The notes: generated from the letters alone by a model not told the origin. A DNA stretch of 64,000 nt from Salinadaptatus halalkaliphilus (GCF_006543045.1 NZ_RBZW01000021.1:124001-188000); one strand, 5' to 3'. Positions 8,161 to 17,570 are shown, counted from the first letter of the stretch. Numbers and translations are program-made.

Positions 8161-9117
8161 GTGAACCTCTATCGTAGCGCCCGGACCGTCGCCGGGGCCT
8201 CGGGCACCGACGCGATCGATTGGGCGTCAGCAGCCGAGGCCGCCAAAGCGGCGACCGAGCCCGGCTCGCTCGCGCTCGAGTCCGGCGAGCAGGCGGCCTA
8301 CGCGCAGGACGTGCGAGCGGCGCGGACGGCGGTGCGGTCGGTCTCGGGCGTCGAATTCGACGTCCCCGAGACCGTCGAGATCCAGAACCGCCACCACTGG
8401 ATCGACGCCAACGTGGCGACGTTCGAGCGAGTGATGGGCGCCTTAGAGCCCCACACCGACACCTTCCCGGGTATCGCGCGGACGATCAACACCGGGACGA
8501 TGACCGTCTTGCTCGCCTTTCTCGGCCGGAACGTCCTCGGCCAGTACGACCCCCTCTTGCTCGCGGAGGCCCCCGAAGGCGATCACGCCCTCTACTTCGT
8601 CCGCCCCAACATCCTCGAGGCAGCCCAGACCCTCGAGGTCGATCCCGAGCGGTTCCGCCGCTGGATCGCCTTCCACGAAGTGACCCACGCCGCCGAGTTC
8701 GGCGCCGCGCCGTGGCTCTCGGACCACCTCGAGGACCGCATGGAACACGGCATCTCGAACCTCTCAGCGGGACGCTTCGACAGAGAGGCGTTCCGAGAAC
8801 TCGACGCCGCGATGACCGTCGTCGAGGGGTACGCCGAACTGTTGATGGACCACGCCTTCGACGACGAGTACGCCGACCTCCGGCGGAAGCTCGACGAGCG
8901 CCGACAGGGACGGGGGCCGCTCCAGCAACTGTTCCGGCGACTGCTCGGACTCGGGCTCAAACAGCGCCAGTACGAACGCGGCAAGAACTTCTTCGAGCAC
9001 GTCGTCGAGGCCCACGACCTCGAGACGGCGAGTTTGGTCTGGGAGAGCCCCGAGTATCTCCCGAGCCACGACGAACTCGATCGGCCGGGGCTGTGGCTCC
9101 GGCGGGTCGATCGCTGA
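8161..9117 (+). CDS. Zincin-like metallopeptidase of the F420-associated family (PF10103)
   Basis: 318 residues from a GTG start. The zinc site HEVTHAAEF (about residues 176-184) sits after a FHE-type strand, followed by the long PWLSDHLEDRMEHG segment, matching the DUF2342/'coenzyme F420 biosynthesis-associated' zincin family of actinobacteria and haloarchaea. The family is predicted to be metal-dependent, but no substrate is known. GTG at 8161 was chosen because an upstream extension would overlap the previous gene and be low-complexity Arg-rich. Confidence 0.82.
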   Translation: MNLYRSARTVAGASGTDAIDWASAAEAAKAATEPGSLALESGEQAAYAQDVRAARTAVRSVSGVEFDVPETVEIQNRHHWIDANVATFERVMGALEPHTDTFPGIARTINTGTMTVLLAFLGRNVLGQYDPLLLAEAPEGDHALYFVRPNILEAAQTLEVDPERFRRWIAFHEVTHAAEFGAAPWLSDHLEDRMEHGISNLSAGRFDREAFRELDAAMTVVEGYAELLMDHAFDDEYADLRRKLDERRQGRGPLQQLFRRLLGLGLKQRQYERGKNFFEHVVEAHDLETASLVWESPEYLPSHDELDRPGLWLRRVDR

Positions 9118-9135
9118 ACGTCGCCGTCCGTCCCG

Positions 9136-9588
9136 TCAGGTCGACCCAGCTGTACTAACGTGCATCAGGGCGAATCGCCACTCGGGTCGGGCGCCGTCGT
9201 TACTGTCTGCGGGAACGAGCGTCCCGCTCCAGCGCGTCTCGAACTCGTACTCGTCGTTGCGATCGGTACTTCGCCAGGCCATCGTCACCTCGTCGGCGAA
9301 CGTGGCGGCCGTCGCGTGCGGTTCGTCCGGGGTCGTCCCGTCGGTCGCGTCCGTATCGACCGCCGGCTCGTGGGTCGCGACCTCGAGTGCGTGGCTCTCG
9401 ACGGTCCAGTCGGTAGTCGTAGCAGTCTGTTCTCTCAGGGCGTCGGCGACCGCGTCGTAGCCATACAGCGTCTCGCTGATACCGAACTTGACGGTCGAGT
9501 CGGCCTCGAGGAAGGAGGGCTCGAGTGGCTCACCCTGTCGGAGCGCGTCGTAGTAGTCGCGGACGACGGCCTCGGGGTCGGTGTCCAT
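9136..9588 (-). CDS. NTF2/SnoaL-like domain protein
   Basis: 150 residues. The opening DTDPEAVVRDYYDALRQGE, the mid YGYDAVADAL and the final EWRFALMHVS match the cone-shaped SnoaL/NTF2-like fold (ligand pocket, no conserved catalytic residues). An acidic Thr/Asp-rich insert at residues 75-92 is a haloarchaeal addition. Convergent with the metallopeptidase gene, 18 bp apart. Confidence 0.65.
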   Translation of the reverse strand: MDTDPEAVVRDYYDALRQGEPLEPSFLEADSTVKFGISETLYGYDAVADALREQTATTTDWTVESHALEVATHEPAVDTDATDGTTPDEPHATAATFADEVTMAWRSTDRNDEYEFETRWSGTLVPADSNDGARPEWRFALMHVSTAGST

Positions 9589-9670
9589 ACGGGTCGCTAA
9601 CGAGAGACAGTGCCAAAGGATCAGGGGGCGAGCACGCAGGGCGGCGGTGAGTCGTGCCGACTCGAGATGC

Positions 9671-10222
9671 CTACATGAAGCCGCGATCGACTTCGTCGGT
9701 CTCGATCAGGTCGTCGAGTTCCGCGGAGAGCAACTCGTCGGCCTCTTCGAAGTGATCCGAGAGTTCCTCGAGGTCGTCGGGACGGTCGTACTGGTCGTAA
9801 TCCATCGGCCCGAACGCGGGGCTCTCGATGGCCTCCATGACATCGTCGAACAGCGCGTCGGGACTGGTCGGCGCGTCGGCGTGGGTTTCCAGCACCGTCT
9901 CCAGACGACTCGAGAGCGTCTCGGCGTGGTCCTCGTCCTCGGGCGGTGACTGGACCGCGAAGCGCCCGCCCGCGTCCTCCTGGGGGAGGAAAGCGCCGAT
10001 GTCGTCGTCGACCTTGCGGGCGACCTGCGTCCCGACGCCCCGCACTTCGAAGGGGTTCTTGGCGTAGGTCTTCAGGAAGAAGATGCCGGCGCGGGGATGT
10101 GCGAGGTACATGTCTTCGCCGACGCCGCCAGCGCGGTCGCCGGCCACTGCTCGCCAGTCGTCGGGGTCGACGTCACGGTCGGTGACGTCCTCGAGGATGT
10201 CCTGCCACTCGCGAATCCGCAT
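9671..10222 (-). CDS. Conserved haloarchaeal protein, unknown
   Basis: 183 residues, soluble and acidic. MRIREWQDILEDV, an aromatic YLAHPRAGIFFLKTYAKNPFEV core and the C-terminal DEVDRGFM look conserved, and I recall similar proteins only in haloarchaea. No catalytic motif is evident. The 238 bp upstream hold no gene. Confidence 0.55.
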   Translation of the reverse strand: MRIREWQDILEDVTDRDVDPDDWRAVAGDRAGGVGEDMYLAHPRAGIFFLKTYAKNPFEVRGVGTQVARKVDDDIGAFLPQEDAGGRFAVQSPPEDEDHAETLSSRLETVLETHADAPTSPDALFDDVMEAIESPAFGPMDYDQYDRPDDLEELSDHFEEADELLSAELDDLIETDEVDRGFM

Positions 10223-10460
10223 ACCCGGCCCTTACGAGCGCGACAGAATGAACGTATCGGTTGTGAGCATTCGGTTCGGGGATACGTCACTTGGCAACTA
10301 TCGAAACCGACCTTCGTCAGCAACGACGAGAGACACGAATGGTGATAGTCCCAACGAATCGGAGTTAGTATCCTCTTTGTATTCTCTCACGGACAGACGA
10401 TGGGCGAATCAAAAGGAATACGTGGGATGGGTCGACAGCAATAGTAACCGACCCTTTCAG

Positions 10461-10742
10461 ATGGCAATCGCATCCTTCCGTTCGCTTTTCGAACTGTTTC
10501 GGGCCGCGCCGGCAAAGAGCGTCCTGCTTGCCGGCGGGCCGCTCGTGCTGGCCTGTGGACAACTGCTGAACAGTTACGTCAACGGTCTCTCACCGCTGGT
10601 CGCGATCGGGTTCGCGGCAGGGATGGTGGCCTTCGCCGTCGTCGCCACGCGCCACCACGCTGCGGAACTGCGACTCGAGGCGCTCGAGGCCGACCTCGAG
10701 GGGACTTCGCAGTCGGGGGCGTACGCGGACTCGAGCGATTAG
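10461..10742 (+). CDS. Small membrane protein with two transmembrane helices
   Basis: 93 residues: a short amphipathic N-terminus, two hydrophobic helices (about residues 18-38 and 44-63) forming a hairpin, and an acidic tail. The ATG at 10461 is the start giving a sensible membrane topology; the frame is open further upstream, but that part is Arg-rich and unlike protein. No family recognised. Confidence 0.55.
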   Translation: MAIASFRSLFELFRAAPAKSVLLAGGPLVLACGQLLNSYVNGLSPLVAIGFAAGMVAFAVVATRHHAAELRLEALEADLEGTSQSGAYADSSD

Positions 10743-10768
10743 GGCTTTCGGACGGACGAACCCGGCTG

Positions 10769-11350
10769 CTACGCCGTCTCGGTCGCGACCGTCTGTGTCT
10801 CGCGGGCCTCGTAAGCGTTGTACCCGGCGAGCCCGGCGATCAGGAAGCCGGCGGCGATCGTGCTCCAGAAGAGCATCTCGAGCATACCGAACAGCGCCGC
10901 GGAGACGATGAGCCAGATGCCGAGGACGGCGACGAGCGTGGCGACACCGATGCTCATGGGGACATCGTTCGAGAGCCGATAGCCGTTGTAGCCCGCGGCC
11001 AGGAAGATGACGATCCCGACGAAGAGGTTGTTCCACAGCGCCGTCTCGCCGGCGTCGAAGACCACCACCGACGCAGCGACCCAGACGCCCAGTGCGGCGA
11101 CGATCCCGCTGATGACCGATGTCTTGCGCCGGCGCTCCTCGTTGGCGATCTGTGTCGAGGCGTCGCGCGGATCGGGTTCGTCGGCCGGACGGTCACCGGC
11201 ACCCGTTCCCGAGTCGACGGTGTCGGCGGACTGATGGATCGGCTCGTCGGCCGGTCGTCCGTCCGTTCCGGCGTTGGACTGGGAGTCGCCGGATCCGGCC
11301 GCCGGTGAGGCGTCGTCGGTCGGGGACTCGTCTGCTGGAGGATCACTCAT
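10769..11350 (-). CDS. SPW-repeat family membrane protein
   Basis: 193 residues. The first 75 are a disordered acidic Pro/Asp-rich region. It is followed by two related membrane units, each shaped GxWxxxSxxxF...W...GxxIxxxAxYN (about residues 86-120 and 140-178), which is the SPW repeat pattern. Function unknown. It converges with the preceding small membrane gene and diverges from the Dna2-like gene. Confidence 0.7.
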   Translation of the reverse strand: MSDPPADESPTDDASPAAGSGDSQSNAGTDGRPADEPIHQSADTVDSGTGAGDRPADEPDPRDASTQIANEERRRKTSVISGIVAALGVWVAASVVVFDAGETALWNNLFVGIVIFLAAGYNGYRLSNDVPMSIGVATLVAVLGIWLIVSAALFGMLEMLFWSTIAAGFLIAGLAGYNAYEARETQTVATETA

Positions 11351-11525
11351 ACGTCGTTCGGGTTCCGGTGAGCGGCCTAAATCGCTCGCGACTGTTTCGA
11401 TCCAGACACCGCTGTCGCCGTCGGTAAGCCGTGGTTACGGACTACCACCGATCGAGAAACGACGACCACGGAGAGCCAGTCACCGACCGATAGCGTTTTT
11501 GACCGTTCGGCCCGTGACCGATACC

Positions 11526-14456
11526 GTGAACGTACGCGGGATCGTCGCGGGCGAGATCGAGGAACGAACGGTGTCGACGCAGTACGGCGAGAGCGATCTC
11601 GCCGAGGTACCGCTTCGACTCGCTCGAGACGACCTCGAGGGGGAGACGCGGGGAGAGCGCCTCGCGGACTGGACCGACGGCGCGGACGAATCGGAGAGCG
11701 ATCGAGCCAGCGACGGCACCGACGCGAGCGACGAGCGACGATCCAACGACGACCCACACCCCGATGGCGGCCTCACGCGCGAGCGGGTCGCCGACGGCCA
11801 GGAGACGACGACGGTGACGCTGTGGAACAAGTGGACCGAGTCCGCGGAGTACCTCGAGCCGGGGATGGAACTGCTGGTTACCGAGGCAAAGACCGAACAG
11901 TACCAGGGCGACACCCAGTACGCGACGACGGGTGACTCCTACGTCGTCGTCGAGCCGAGCTTTCTGGTCAACGTGACGGCCATCCGCAACTGGGTGGAGT
12001 GTCCGCGGCTGTACTACCTGAACAAGCTCTCGGGCGTCCCGCTGAACTACCCCGTCGTCAAGGGGACGCTCGTCCACGAGGTCTTTGGCGACCTGCTGCG
12101 CGGGCGCGACATCGAGGAGTCGATCGACGCCCGCGTCGAGGAACGCGGACTCCAACTCGGTCTCCTCGGTGAGACGCCCGAGGCCGTCGCCGAAGACGTC
12201 CGCGAGAACGCGAAAGCGATCGAGGGCTGGCTCGAGCAGGGTCGCCTCACGGAGGAAGATAGCTGGCGCTCGGAACAGCTCTTGATCAGCGAGACCTTCG
12301 GCATCCGCGGGCGAGCCGACGCCATCCGCCGGGGTGGGCCGGTCGAGCTCAAGACGGGCAAAAACCTCAAGAAAGAACCCCGGTTCAAGGACAAGATCCA
12401 GGCGGCCTGCTACGCGCTCGTCCTCGAGGAACACGGCGGCGATGTCGACACGGGGACCCTGCTGTATACGAAGAACTCCGCGCTCGATCGCAACGAGGAG
12501 ACCGGCGATCTGACGCCGGCCAAGGACTTCTCGATGGGGCAGGGTCTGCTCAAATTCGTCGTCCGCAAGCGCAACGAGATCGCAGCGATGGAGGTCCGCG
12601 GCGAGGTGCCGACGGGCTACGAGGGCGACGCCAAGTGCGAGTACTGCTTCGAGCAGGACACCTGCATGGTCGTCTCCGGCCGCCTCGATCAGGCGTCCAA
12701 AGCCGGCCAGATCGGCCAGGCACTTCCCGCCGAGGAACGGGAGTACTTCCAGCGGCTCTACCGAGCTATCGAAGAAGAACGACGCGAAGTCCACCACGAG
12801 TACGCAAAGCTCTGGGAACAGGACGCCCAGGAGCGGGCCGACGACGACCGCGCGCTGATCGACCTCGAGTTCCTCGAGAAACGCGAACTCGAGGAGGGCC
12901 GCTGGGAGCTGCGAGCGCGCCGGACGAGCGCCGCGAACTCGAAGATCCGCGAGGGAGACTTCGTGCTCGCGAGCGACGGACACCCGGTGCGTGGCAACGC
13001 GGAACTCGCGACGATCGAACGGCTGGGCAGCGCGAAGCGTGACTCCGCGGACAGTCCGAGCGGACCGCGTCCACAAGGCGACGAGGTCGTGCTGACCGCG
13101 GACGAGCCGGTCGAGGTGACCCGACTCGACGTCTATCCCTCCGAGCTGACGACCGATCGGCTGCTGGTCGCGGTCCACGACTTCCTGCTGAAGGGCGAGG
13201 AACGCCGGAAAGATGTCCTGTTCGGCCGAGAGGATCCGACCTTCGATCGGCCCGAGGAGACGTTCGTCGACAACAACGACGCCCAGAACGAGGCGGTCCG
13301 GCTGGCGGTCGGCGCGGACGATTTCGCGCTGATCCACGGCCCGCCCGGCACCGGCAAGACCTACACCATCGCCCAGGCGATCCGCGCGATGGTCGAGCGC
13401 GGCGAGCGGGTCCTGCTGTCGGCCTTTACCAACCGCGCCGTCGACAACGCCTTGGAGGCCGTCCTCGAGCACGGCGGTGACGTTCTCGGGGCCGACGGAG
13501 CGTCGGAAACACGACCTGGGGTGGCCGGTGACACCCACGGCGTCGTCCGCGTCGGCTCCGAGAGCGGCGTTCGCGAGGACATGGAACCGTATCGCCTCGA
13601 GCGGGCCGGCGATCCCGCCGAGCGCGTGGCGGAACTCGAGGACGCACAGGTCGTCGCGGCGACGACGGCGACCTGCGGCTCGCGGGTGATGAAAGAGCAG
13701 GGCTTCGACGTCGCGCTGGTCGACGAGGCCGCACAGCTGACCGAGCCGGGAACCTACGCCGCGGCCAATCTGGCCGAGCGGTTCGTTCTCGTCGGCGATC
13801 ACGAGCAGTTGCCGCCGGTCGTCCGCGCCGAAAACGACCTGACGGAGTCGCTGTTCGAGCGCCTTGTCGAGCAGTATCCCGACGCCGGCGTCATGCTCGA
13901 CCGCCAGTACCGGATGAACCAGCGTATCCAGTTTTTCGCCTCCCAGGAGTTCTACGACGGGATGCTCCGGCCCGCCGAACCCGCGGTGGCCGGGCGCACG
14001 CTCGACGACCTCGAGGGAGTCTCTCGGGACCGACTTCCGGAATCGCTTCGGGATCCGGTCTCGTTCGTCGACGTGGCGGGAGACGACGGGCAGTACACCG
14101 ATAGCGAGGAGGCCGCCCGCATCACCGAGTTGATCGACCGCTACGTCGACGCCGGCCTCTCACACGACGATATCGGCGTCATCGCCCCCTTCCGCGCGCA
14201 GGTGTCCGAAATTACGGGCCACGTCCCCGACGCCGTGACCGTCGACACCGTCGATCGGTTCCAGGGCTCGAGCCAGGAACTGATCATCGTCTCCTTTACG
14301 GCGACCGGCTCGCTCGAGGGACCGATCTTCGAGGACTACCGGCGGATCAACGTCGCGCTTACCCGGCCAAAGCGTGCGCTCGTTCTGGTTGGCGACTCGC
14401 AGGCACTCGCATCCGATCCGGTCTACGAACGGTTACTCGAGTGGGCGGGTCGCTGA
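11526..14456 (+). CDS. Dna2-like nuclease-helicase (Cas4-type nuclease plus SF1 helicase)
   Basis: 976 residues from GTG. An OB-like N-terminus is followed by a PD-(D/E)XK nuclease with four Fe-S cysteines: Cys159 in VECPRLYYL and C371, C374, C380 in CEYCFEQDTC; the nuclease core VHEVFGDLL...VELKTGK lies between. The C-terminal half is an SF1 helicase: Walker A GPPGTGKT (605-612), DEAAQ, LVGDHEQLPP, QYRMN, and the final DTVDRFQGSSQE and ALTRPKRAL. This is the layout of Dna2, which trims flaps and DNA ends in replication and repair. An acidic insert at residues 45-85 is a haloarchaeal feature. It stands alone. Confidence 0.88.
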   Translation: MNVRGIVAGEIEERTVSTQYGESDLAEVPLRLARDDLEGETRGERLADWTDGADESESDRASDGTDASDERRSNDDPHPDGGLTRERVADGQETTTVTLWNKWTESAEYLEPGMELLVTEAKTEQYQGDTQYATTGDSYVVVEPSFLVNVTAIRNWVECPRLYYLNKLSGVPLNYPVVKGTLVHEVFGDLLRGRDIEESIDARVEERGLQLGLLGETPEAVAEDVRENAKAIEGWLEQGRLTEEDSWRSEQLLISETFGIRGRADAIRRGGPVELKTGKNLKKEPRFKDKIQAACYALVLEEHGGDVDTGTLLYTKNSALDRNEETGDLTPAKDFSMGQGLLKFVVRKRNEIAAMEVRGEVPTGYEGDAKCEYCFEQDTCMVVSGRLDQASKAGQIGQALPAEEREYFQRLYRAIEEERREVHHEYAKLWEQDAQERADDDRALIDLEFLEKRELEEGRWELRARRTSAANSKIREGDFVLASDGHPVRGNAELATIERLGSAKRDSADSPSGPRPQGDEVVLTADEPVEVTRLDVYPSELTTDRLLVAVHDFLLKGEERRKDVLFGREDPTFDRPEETFVDNNDAQNEAVRLAVGADDFALIHGPPGTGKTYTIAQAIRAMVERGERVLLSAFTNRAVDNALEAVLEHGGDVLGADGASETRPGVAGDTHGVVRVGSESGVREDMEPYRLERAGDPAERVAELEDAQVVAATTATCGSRVMKEQGFDVALVDEAAQLTEPGTYAAANLAERFVLVGDHEQLPPVVRAENDLTESLFERLVEQYPDAGVMLDRQYRMNQRIQFFASQEFYDGMLRPAEPAVAGRTLDDLEGVSRDRLPESLRDPVSFVDVAGDDGQYTDSEEAARITELIDRYVDAGLSHDDIGVIAPFRAQVSEITGHVPDAVTVDTVDRFQGSSQELIIVSFTATGSLEGPIFEDYRRINVALTRPKRALVLVGDSQALASDPVYERLLEWAGR

Positions 14457-14459
14457 TCC

Positions 14460-14864
14460 CTACGTGTCGCCCGGTGTGAGGTCTGCGACGTCGTTTTCGA
14501 GGTATTCGAGACACCAGCCGATGTCGTCTATCTCCGTCGAGCCGTTCCGATCGATCGAGACGAGGACGCCGGACTTTCGCTCGAACGAATCCGGGCAGGA
14601 AACGACCCATGCGTCCTCGAACACTTTGAGGACGGCTGTGAGCGAGCCGGCTTCGACGGCGTCTTCGTGGCGTTTGTATCGCAACTGATCGACGATCGTG
14701 TGGTCGACGACCGTTCGACCGTCTCGGACGGTGTATCGATCCTCGATATCGTCACGGACTGCCGAGTCCGATTCGACCGGGCCATAGCAGACGACGGCAC
14801 GCAAATCGTCGTCGACGCGGTCGGCGACGGCATCCCATATCGATTGCAAACGACAACTTGTCAT
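14460..14864 (-). CDS. Conserved haloarchaeal protein, unknown
   Basis: 134 residues, soluble. The pattern (helical N-terminus, DDLRAVVCYGPVES strand, central HTIVDQLRYKRHE helix, then AWVVSCPDSFERKSGVLVSID strands) resembles small haloarchaeal sensor-like domains, but I cannot name it firmly. The gene ends 3 bp from the end of the convergent Dna2-like gene. Confidence 0.5.
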   Translation of the reverse strand: MTSCRLQSIWDAVADRVDDDLRAVVCYGPVESDSAVRDDIEDRYTVRDGRTVVDHTIVDQLRYKRHEDAVEAGSLTAVLKVFEDAWVVSCPDSFERKSGVLVSIDRNGSTEIDDIGWCLEYLENDVADLTPGDT

Positions 14865-14979
14865 CAATGACCTTGAACAGTAATGCAAATTGGCGTTAAA
14901 AATAGTTGTTGGTAGCTCCGTTCGGGGACGAGCCGGCGGGAATCTGTCGAGATCGCTCGACCGAGTCGGTCCGTCCGAA

Positions 14980-15939
14980 CTACTCCCAGAAGGGGTACAG
15001 GTCGTCTCGAGTCGGCTCGCGGATCGACTCCCCATCGAGTACGAGTGCGGGAGCGCCCGACTGAACCGTACCGATCGCGGCGGCTTCGATACCGCGACGC
15101 TCGAGCGCCTCGAGGGCGTCAGGACACGCGGAGTCGGGGACGGTCGCGAGCAACGCACCGGAGCCGAAGATGCGGAGCGGATCGACATCGGCGGCCTCAC
15201 AGAGCGCCGCCGTTTCGGGCCGGATCGGAACCGCGTCGCGGTCGACCTCGAGGCGAACGCCCGAGGCGCGTGCGAGTTCGACCAGTCCGGCCGTGACGCC
15301 GCCTTCCGTCGGGTCGTGCATCGCCGTCGCGTACTCGCGGAGGGCCCGAGCGTCGGCCACGACGCTTACTTCCTCGAGGAACGTCTCGGCACGGGTGCGA
15401 GTCTCGGCGTCGACGTCGAGGTCGTCGCCGAAGTCGGCCGCGAGAATGGCCGTCCCCTCGATACCGGCGCCCTTCGTCAGGACGATTCGATCGCCGGGCT
15501 CGGCGCCGCCGGTCGGCACGAACCGATCGGTCGTTCCCATCGCCGTCAGCGTCACCAGCGGGCGCTCGAGGGCGTCGACGTACTCCGAGTGGCCGCCGAC
15601 GATGGTCGCCCCGACCTCGCGGGCGGCTGCATCTAGATCGGCCGTGATCGTCTCGAGCGAGGCTTCCTCGTCGGGGAGCATGACGACGACCGTCAGCCAG
15701 CGCGGATCGGCCCCCGAAGCTGCAACGTCGTTACAGGCGACGTAGACGCCGAGTTGGCCGACCGCCGAAGCCGCGAGCGAGATCGGATCGGTACTGACGA
15801 CCAGTCGGCCATCCGGCGGATCGATCGCGGCGGCGTCTTCTCCCTCGGCCGGCCCCTGCAACACGGTCTCGTCGGCGGCTGCGCCCGTTCGATCGAAGAC
15901 GTACTCGAGCAGGTCCTCGGGCGGTACCTTCCCTGGCAT
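14980..15939 (-). CDS. AIR synthase-related protein, HypE-like
   Basis: 319 residues. It has the PurM/HypE fold: an N-terminal ATP-binding half (STDPISLAAS, GVYVACNDVAASGADP, VGGHSEY) and a C-terminal half with HDPTEGGVTAGL and FGSGALLATVP. HypE makes thiocyanate for NiFe hydrogenase ligands, but no hyp or hydrogenase genes are in view, and the C-terminus ends in YPFWE without the terminal Cys required in true HypE (PRxC). The real substrate is therefore open. Confidence 0.8.
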   Translation of the reverse strand: MPGKVPPEDLLEYVFDRTGAAADETVLQGPAEGEDAAAIDPPDGRLVVSTDPISLAASAVGQLGVYVACNDVAASGADPRWLTVVVMLPDEEASLETITADLDAAAREVGATIVGGHSEYVDALERPLVTLTAMGTTDRFVPTGGAEPGDRIVLTKGAGIEGTAILAADFGDDLDVDAETRTRAETFLEEVSVVADARALREYATAMHDPTEGGVTAGLVELARASGVRLEVDRDAVPIRPETAALCEAADVDPLRIFGSGALLATVPDSACPDALEALERRGIEAAAIGTVQSGAPALVLDGESIREPTRDDLYPFWE

Positions 15940-16144
15940 ACCACGAATTGGAACGATTGGCGGCTTGTAGCTGTCGGCGTCGCCGGTCCCGACACCAGCG
16001 ACTCGCGTCTCGGGTCGGTCCGAGGCTGGTCGGACTGGCCCCCGAGTCGACCCGGGACTCTCGAGTCCGCATCCGGGCCGCTGGGAACGTCAGCCGAGGA
16101 TCTGCTGGCTAGCGTTCTTTGGGGCCGGTCGAAGTCGACGACCT

Positions 16145-16291
16145 ATGGCCAGTGAGGACGATCACGCGGAGAGCCCACTCGAGCAGGTGGATCAGGAGAT
16201 CGGCGCGGAAATCGCAGACGACCCTGATACGGATTGCTGTAACGATTTACCGGCGCAACCGCCGCCCGGGTCGCAGTTGCGCCGGCAATGA
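16145..16291 (+). pseudogene. DUF2270 gene, N-terminal fragment cut off by palindromic element
   Basis: From ATG 16145 the frame reads MASEDDHAESPLEQVDQE and continues to residue 27 in the N-terminal style of haloarchaeal DUF2270 proteins. It then runs into element copy 2 at 16228 and stops at TGA 16289-16291 inside it. Deleting bases 16228-16310 (element plus one TGA duplication, 83 bp) joins this fragment in frame with the following one at CCT GAG, so the two were one gene. The fragment's stop overlaps the restart ATG of the next frame (ATGA). Confidence 0.8.
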
Positions 16292-16307
16292 CTTACAGTA
16301 AACCGTA
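16228..16307 (+). mobile_element. Palindromic MITE-like element, copy 2 (inside DUF2270 gene)
   Basis: 80 bp, TACGG to CCGTA, TGA duplication at 16225-16227 and 16308-16310. Inner stem GGCG-CAA-CCGC with one mismatch against its partner; loop CGCCCGGGTC. It is the only copy seen inside a coding region, and the length (80 plus 3) shifts the frame by two. Confidence 0.92.
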
Positions 16308-16932
16308 TGAGACGTTGTTAGCCTCTCTTCCACACTACTATCGCGGCGAAGTCGCGCAGGCGACCAGCTCTCAGGATCGGATCGACCAGACGACGAACTG
16401 GGCAATTACGGTCCTCGCCGCGCTCCTTTCGGTCGTCTTCTCGAGTCCGGACATGCCCGCCTATCTGCTCCTGGTCGGCGTCCTCGTCCTCTGTATCTTC
16501 CTCTGGTACGAGGTTCGGCGGTATCGGTTCTACGACATGTATCGGGCACGCGTGCGATTTTTTCAGGAGAACGTCTTCGCAAACGCGCTGGAGCCAGTCG
16601 GCGTCGAACACCCGCGGTGGCGCGAGGAGTTGAGCGACGACCTTCGGTATCCAACGTTCAAGGTGACCTCGTGGGAGGCCCTCTCGAGGCGGCTGCGACG
16701 CATTTACGTGCTCCTGTTTGCCGTCCTCGGCGTCGCCTGGGTGGCCAAAGTGACGCTGTTCACCCAGTGGACGGAAGCCGCGGAGTTGCCCGGCGTTCAC
16801 GGTCTCGTCGTCGCGACGCTGCTGGGGACCTTCTATCTCGGGATCGTACTCGTCGCGATATGGCCTCACAGTCGACGAGCCAAAGGCGAAGTGTACGGCG
16901 AAGAACCGGGTGACTGGAAAGAAGAGGAGTAG
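16288..16932 (+). CDS. DUF2270 membrane protein, C-terminal part restarted within the element
   Basis: 214 residues from an ATG supplied by the element (MTYSKPY is element-encoded), then LASLPHYYRGEVAQATSSQDR and on through the normal DUF2270 body: four transmembrane helices (about residues 33-50, 53-72, 133-155, 170-192), with the charged loop EVRRYRFYDMYRARVRF after the second. DUF2270 proteins are predicted membrane proteins of unknown role. Because the transmembrane core is intact, a slightly altered product could still be made by stop-restart at ATGA; or the gene may be dead. The native 27-residue acidic N-terminus is lost from this product. Confidence 0.7.
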   Translation: MTYSKPYETLLASLPHYYRGEVAQATSSQDRIDQTTNWAITVLAALLSVVFSSPDMPAYLLLVGVLVLCIFLWYEVRRYRFYDMYRARVRFFQENVFANALEPVGVEHPRWREELSDDLRYPTFKVTSWEALSRRLRRIYVLLFAVLGVAWVAKVTLFTQWTEAAELPGVHGLVVATLLGTFYLGIVLVAIWPHSRRAKGEVYGEEPGDWKEEE

Positions 16933-16962
16933 TCGACGCAAAACGCCCTCAGAGAACGTTCA

Positions 16963-17042
16963 TACGGTCTGCTGTAACGATTTACCGGCACGACTGCAGG
17001 ACGGGACGCGGTCGCGCCGGAAATGACGGACAGCAGTCCGTA
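16963..17042 (+). mobile_element. Palindromic MITE-like element, copy 3
   Basis: 80 bp, TACGG to CCGTA, TCA duplication at 16960-16962 and 17043-17045. The right TCA is the TGA stop codon of the minus-strand gene that follows. Inner stem is the CGA type, with left-arm changes (GGCACGACTGC against GCGGTCGCGCC) leaving two imperfect pairs. It sits between convergent genes. Confidence 0.88.
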
Positions 17043-17570
17043 TCAGTCAGTCGCCAGAACGGCTCGACTCGGCACCCAGCGCGGCCGTGGCGACACCGTC
17101 CAGACGCCCGTCGTCACCAGCCACTCTGCTTCGCGGAGGCGCTCGCGTTCGGCCGCTGCCAGCGACGATAGCGACCCCCAGTCGTCGACCTCGGGGACCA
17201 CCTTGAGCGTGCGCGGGAATCGCCAGCCGACCTCGTCGACCTGCAGCCGTCGAGGTTGGTCGGGCGTCGACCGATACTGGACGACGACCGCGAACCGATC
17301 GTCATCGTCGGTGGGAGCGTTCTGGAGGGTGGTTTCGACGCTCGAGGGTGGATTCTGGCCGAGGAGAGTGGTGGGATCGGCGGGCGCGACCGTGACGAAC
17401 GACTGTGCTTCGTCGGGATCGAGACCGCCGTCGATCGCGTCCTCGGCGCCCGGATGGAGGTTCGAACTGCCGGTGCGGACGCGAAGGTCGGGACGGAAGA
17501 GCGATCGATCGAGCGCGACGCCGACGATCCCGGATCCGACGAGGGCGATCGTCTGTCGACGAGAGACCAT
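17043..17570 (-). CDS. Hypothetical protein with N-terminal signal or anchor segment
   Basis: 175 residues. MVSRRQTIALVGSGIVGVAL looks like a membrane anchor or a Tat-like signal (SRRQT) without an obvious cleavage site. The rest is soluble with DPTTLLGQNPPSS and a Pro/Arg-rich end. No family recognised. Its TGA stop coincides with the target duplication of element copy 3, so the element begins with no 3' spacer. Confidence 0.55.
   Translation of the reverse strand: MVSRRQTIALVGSGIVGVALDRSLFRPDLRVRTGSSNLHPGAEDAIDGGLDPDEAQSFVTVAPADPTTLLGQNPPSSVETTLQNAPTDDDDRFAVVVQYRSTPDQPRRLQVDEVGWRFPRTLKVVPEVDDWGSLSSLAAAERERLREAEWLVTTGVWTVSPRPRWVPSRAVLATD

Noticed and set aside
11442-13802. 786-codon frame on the minus strand inside the Dna2-like gene
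   Set aside because: Antisense shadow of a gene with strong family motifs; high GC and codon bias keep the opposite frame open.
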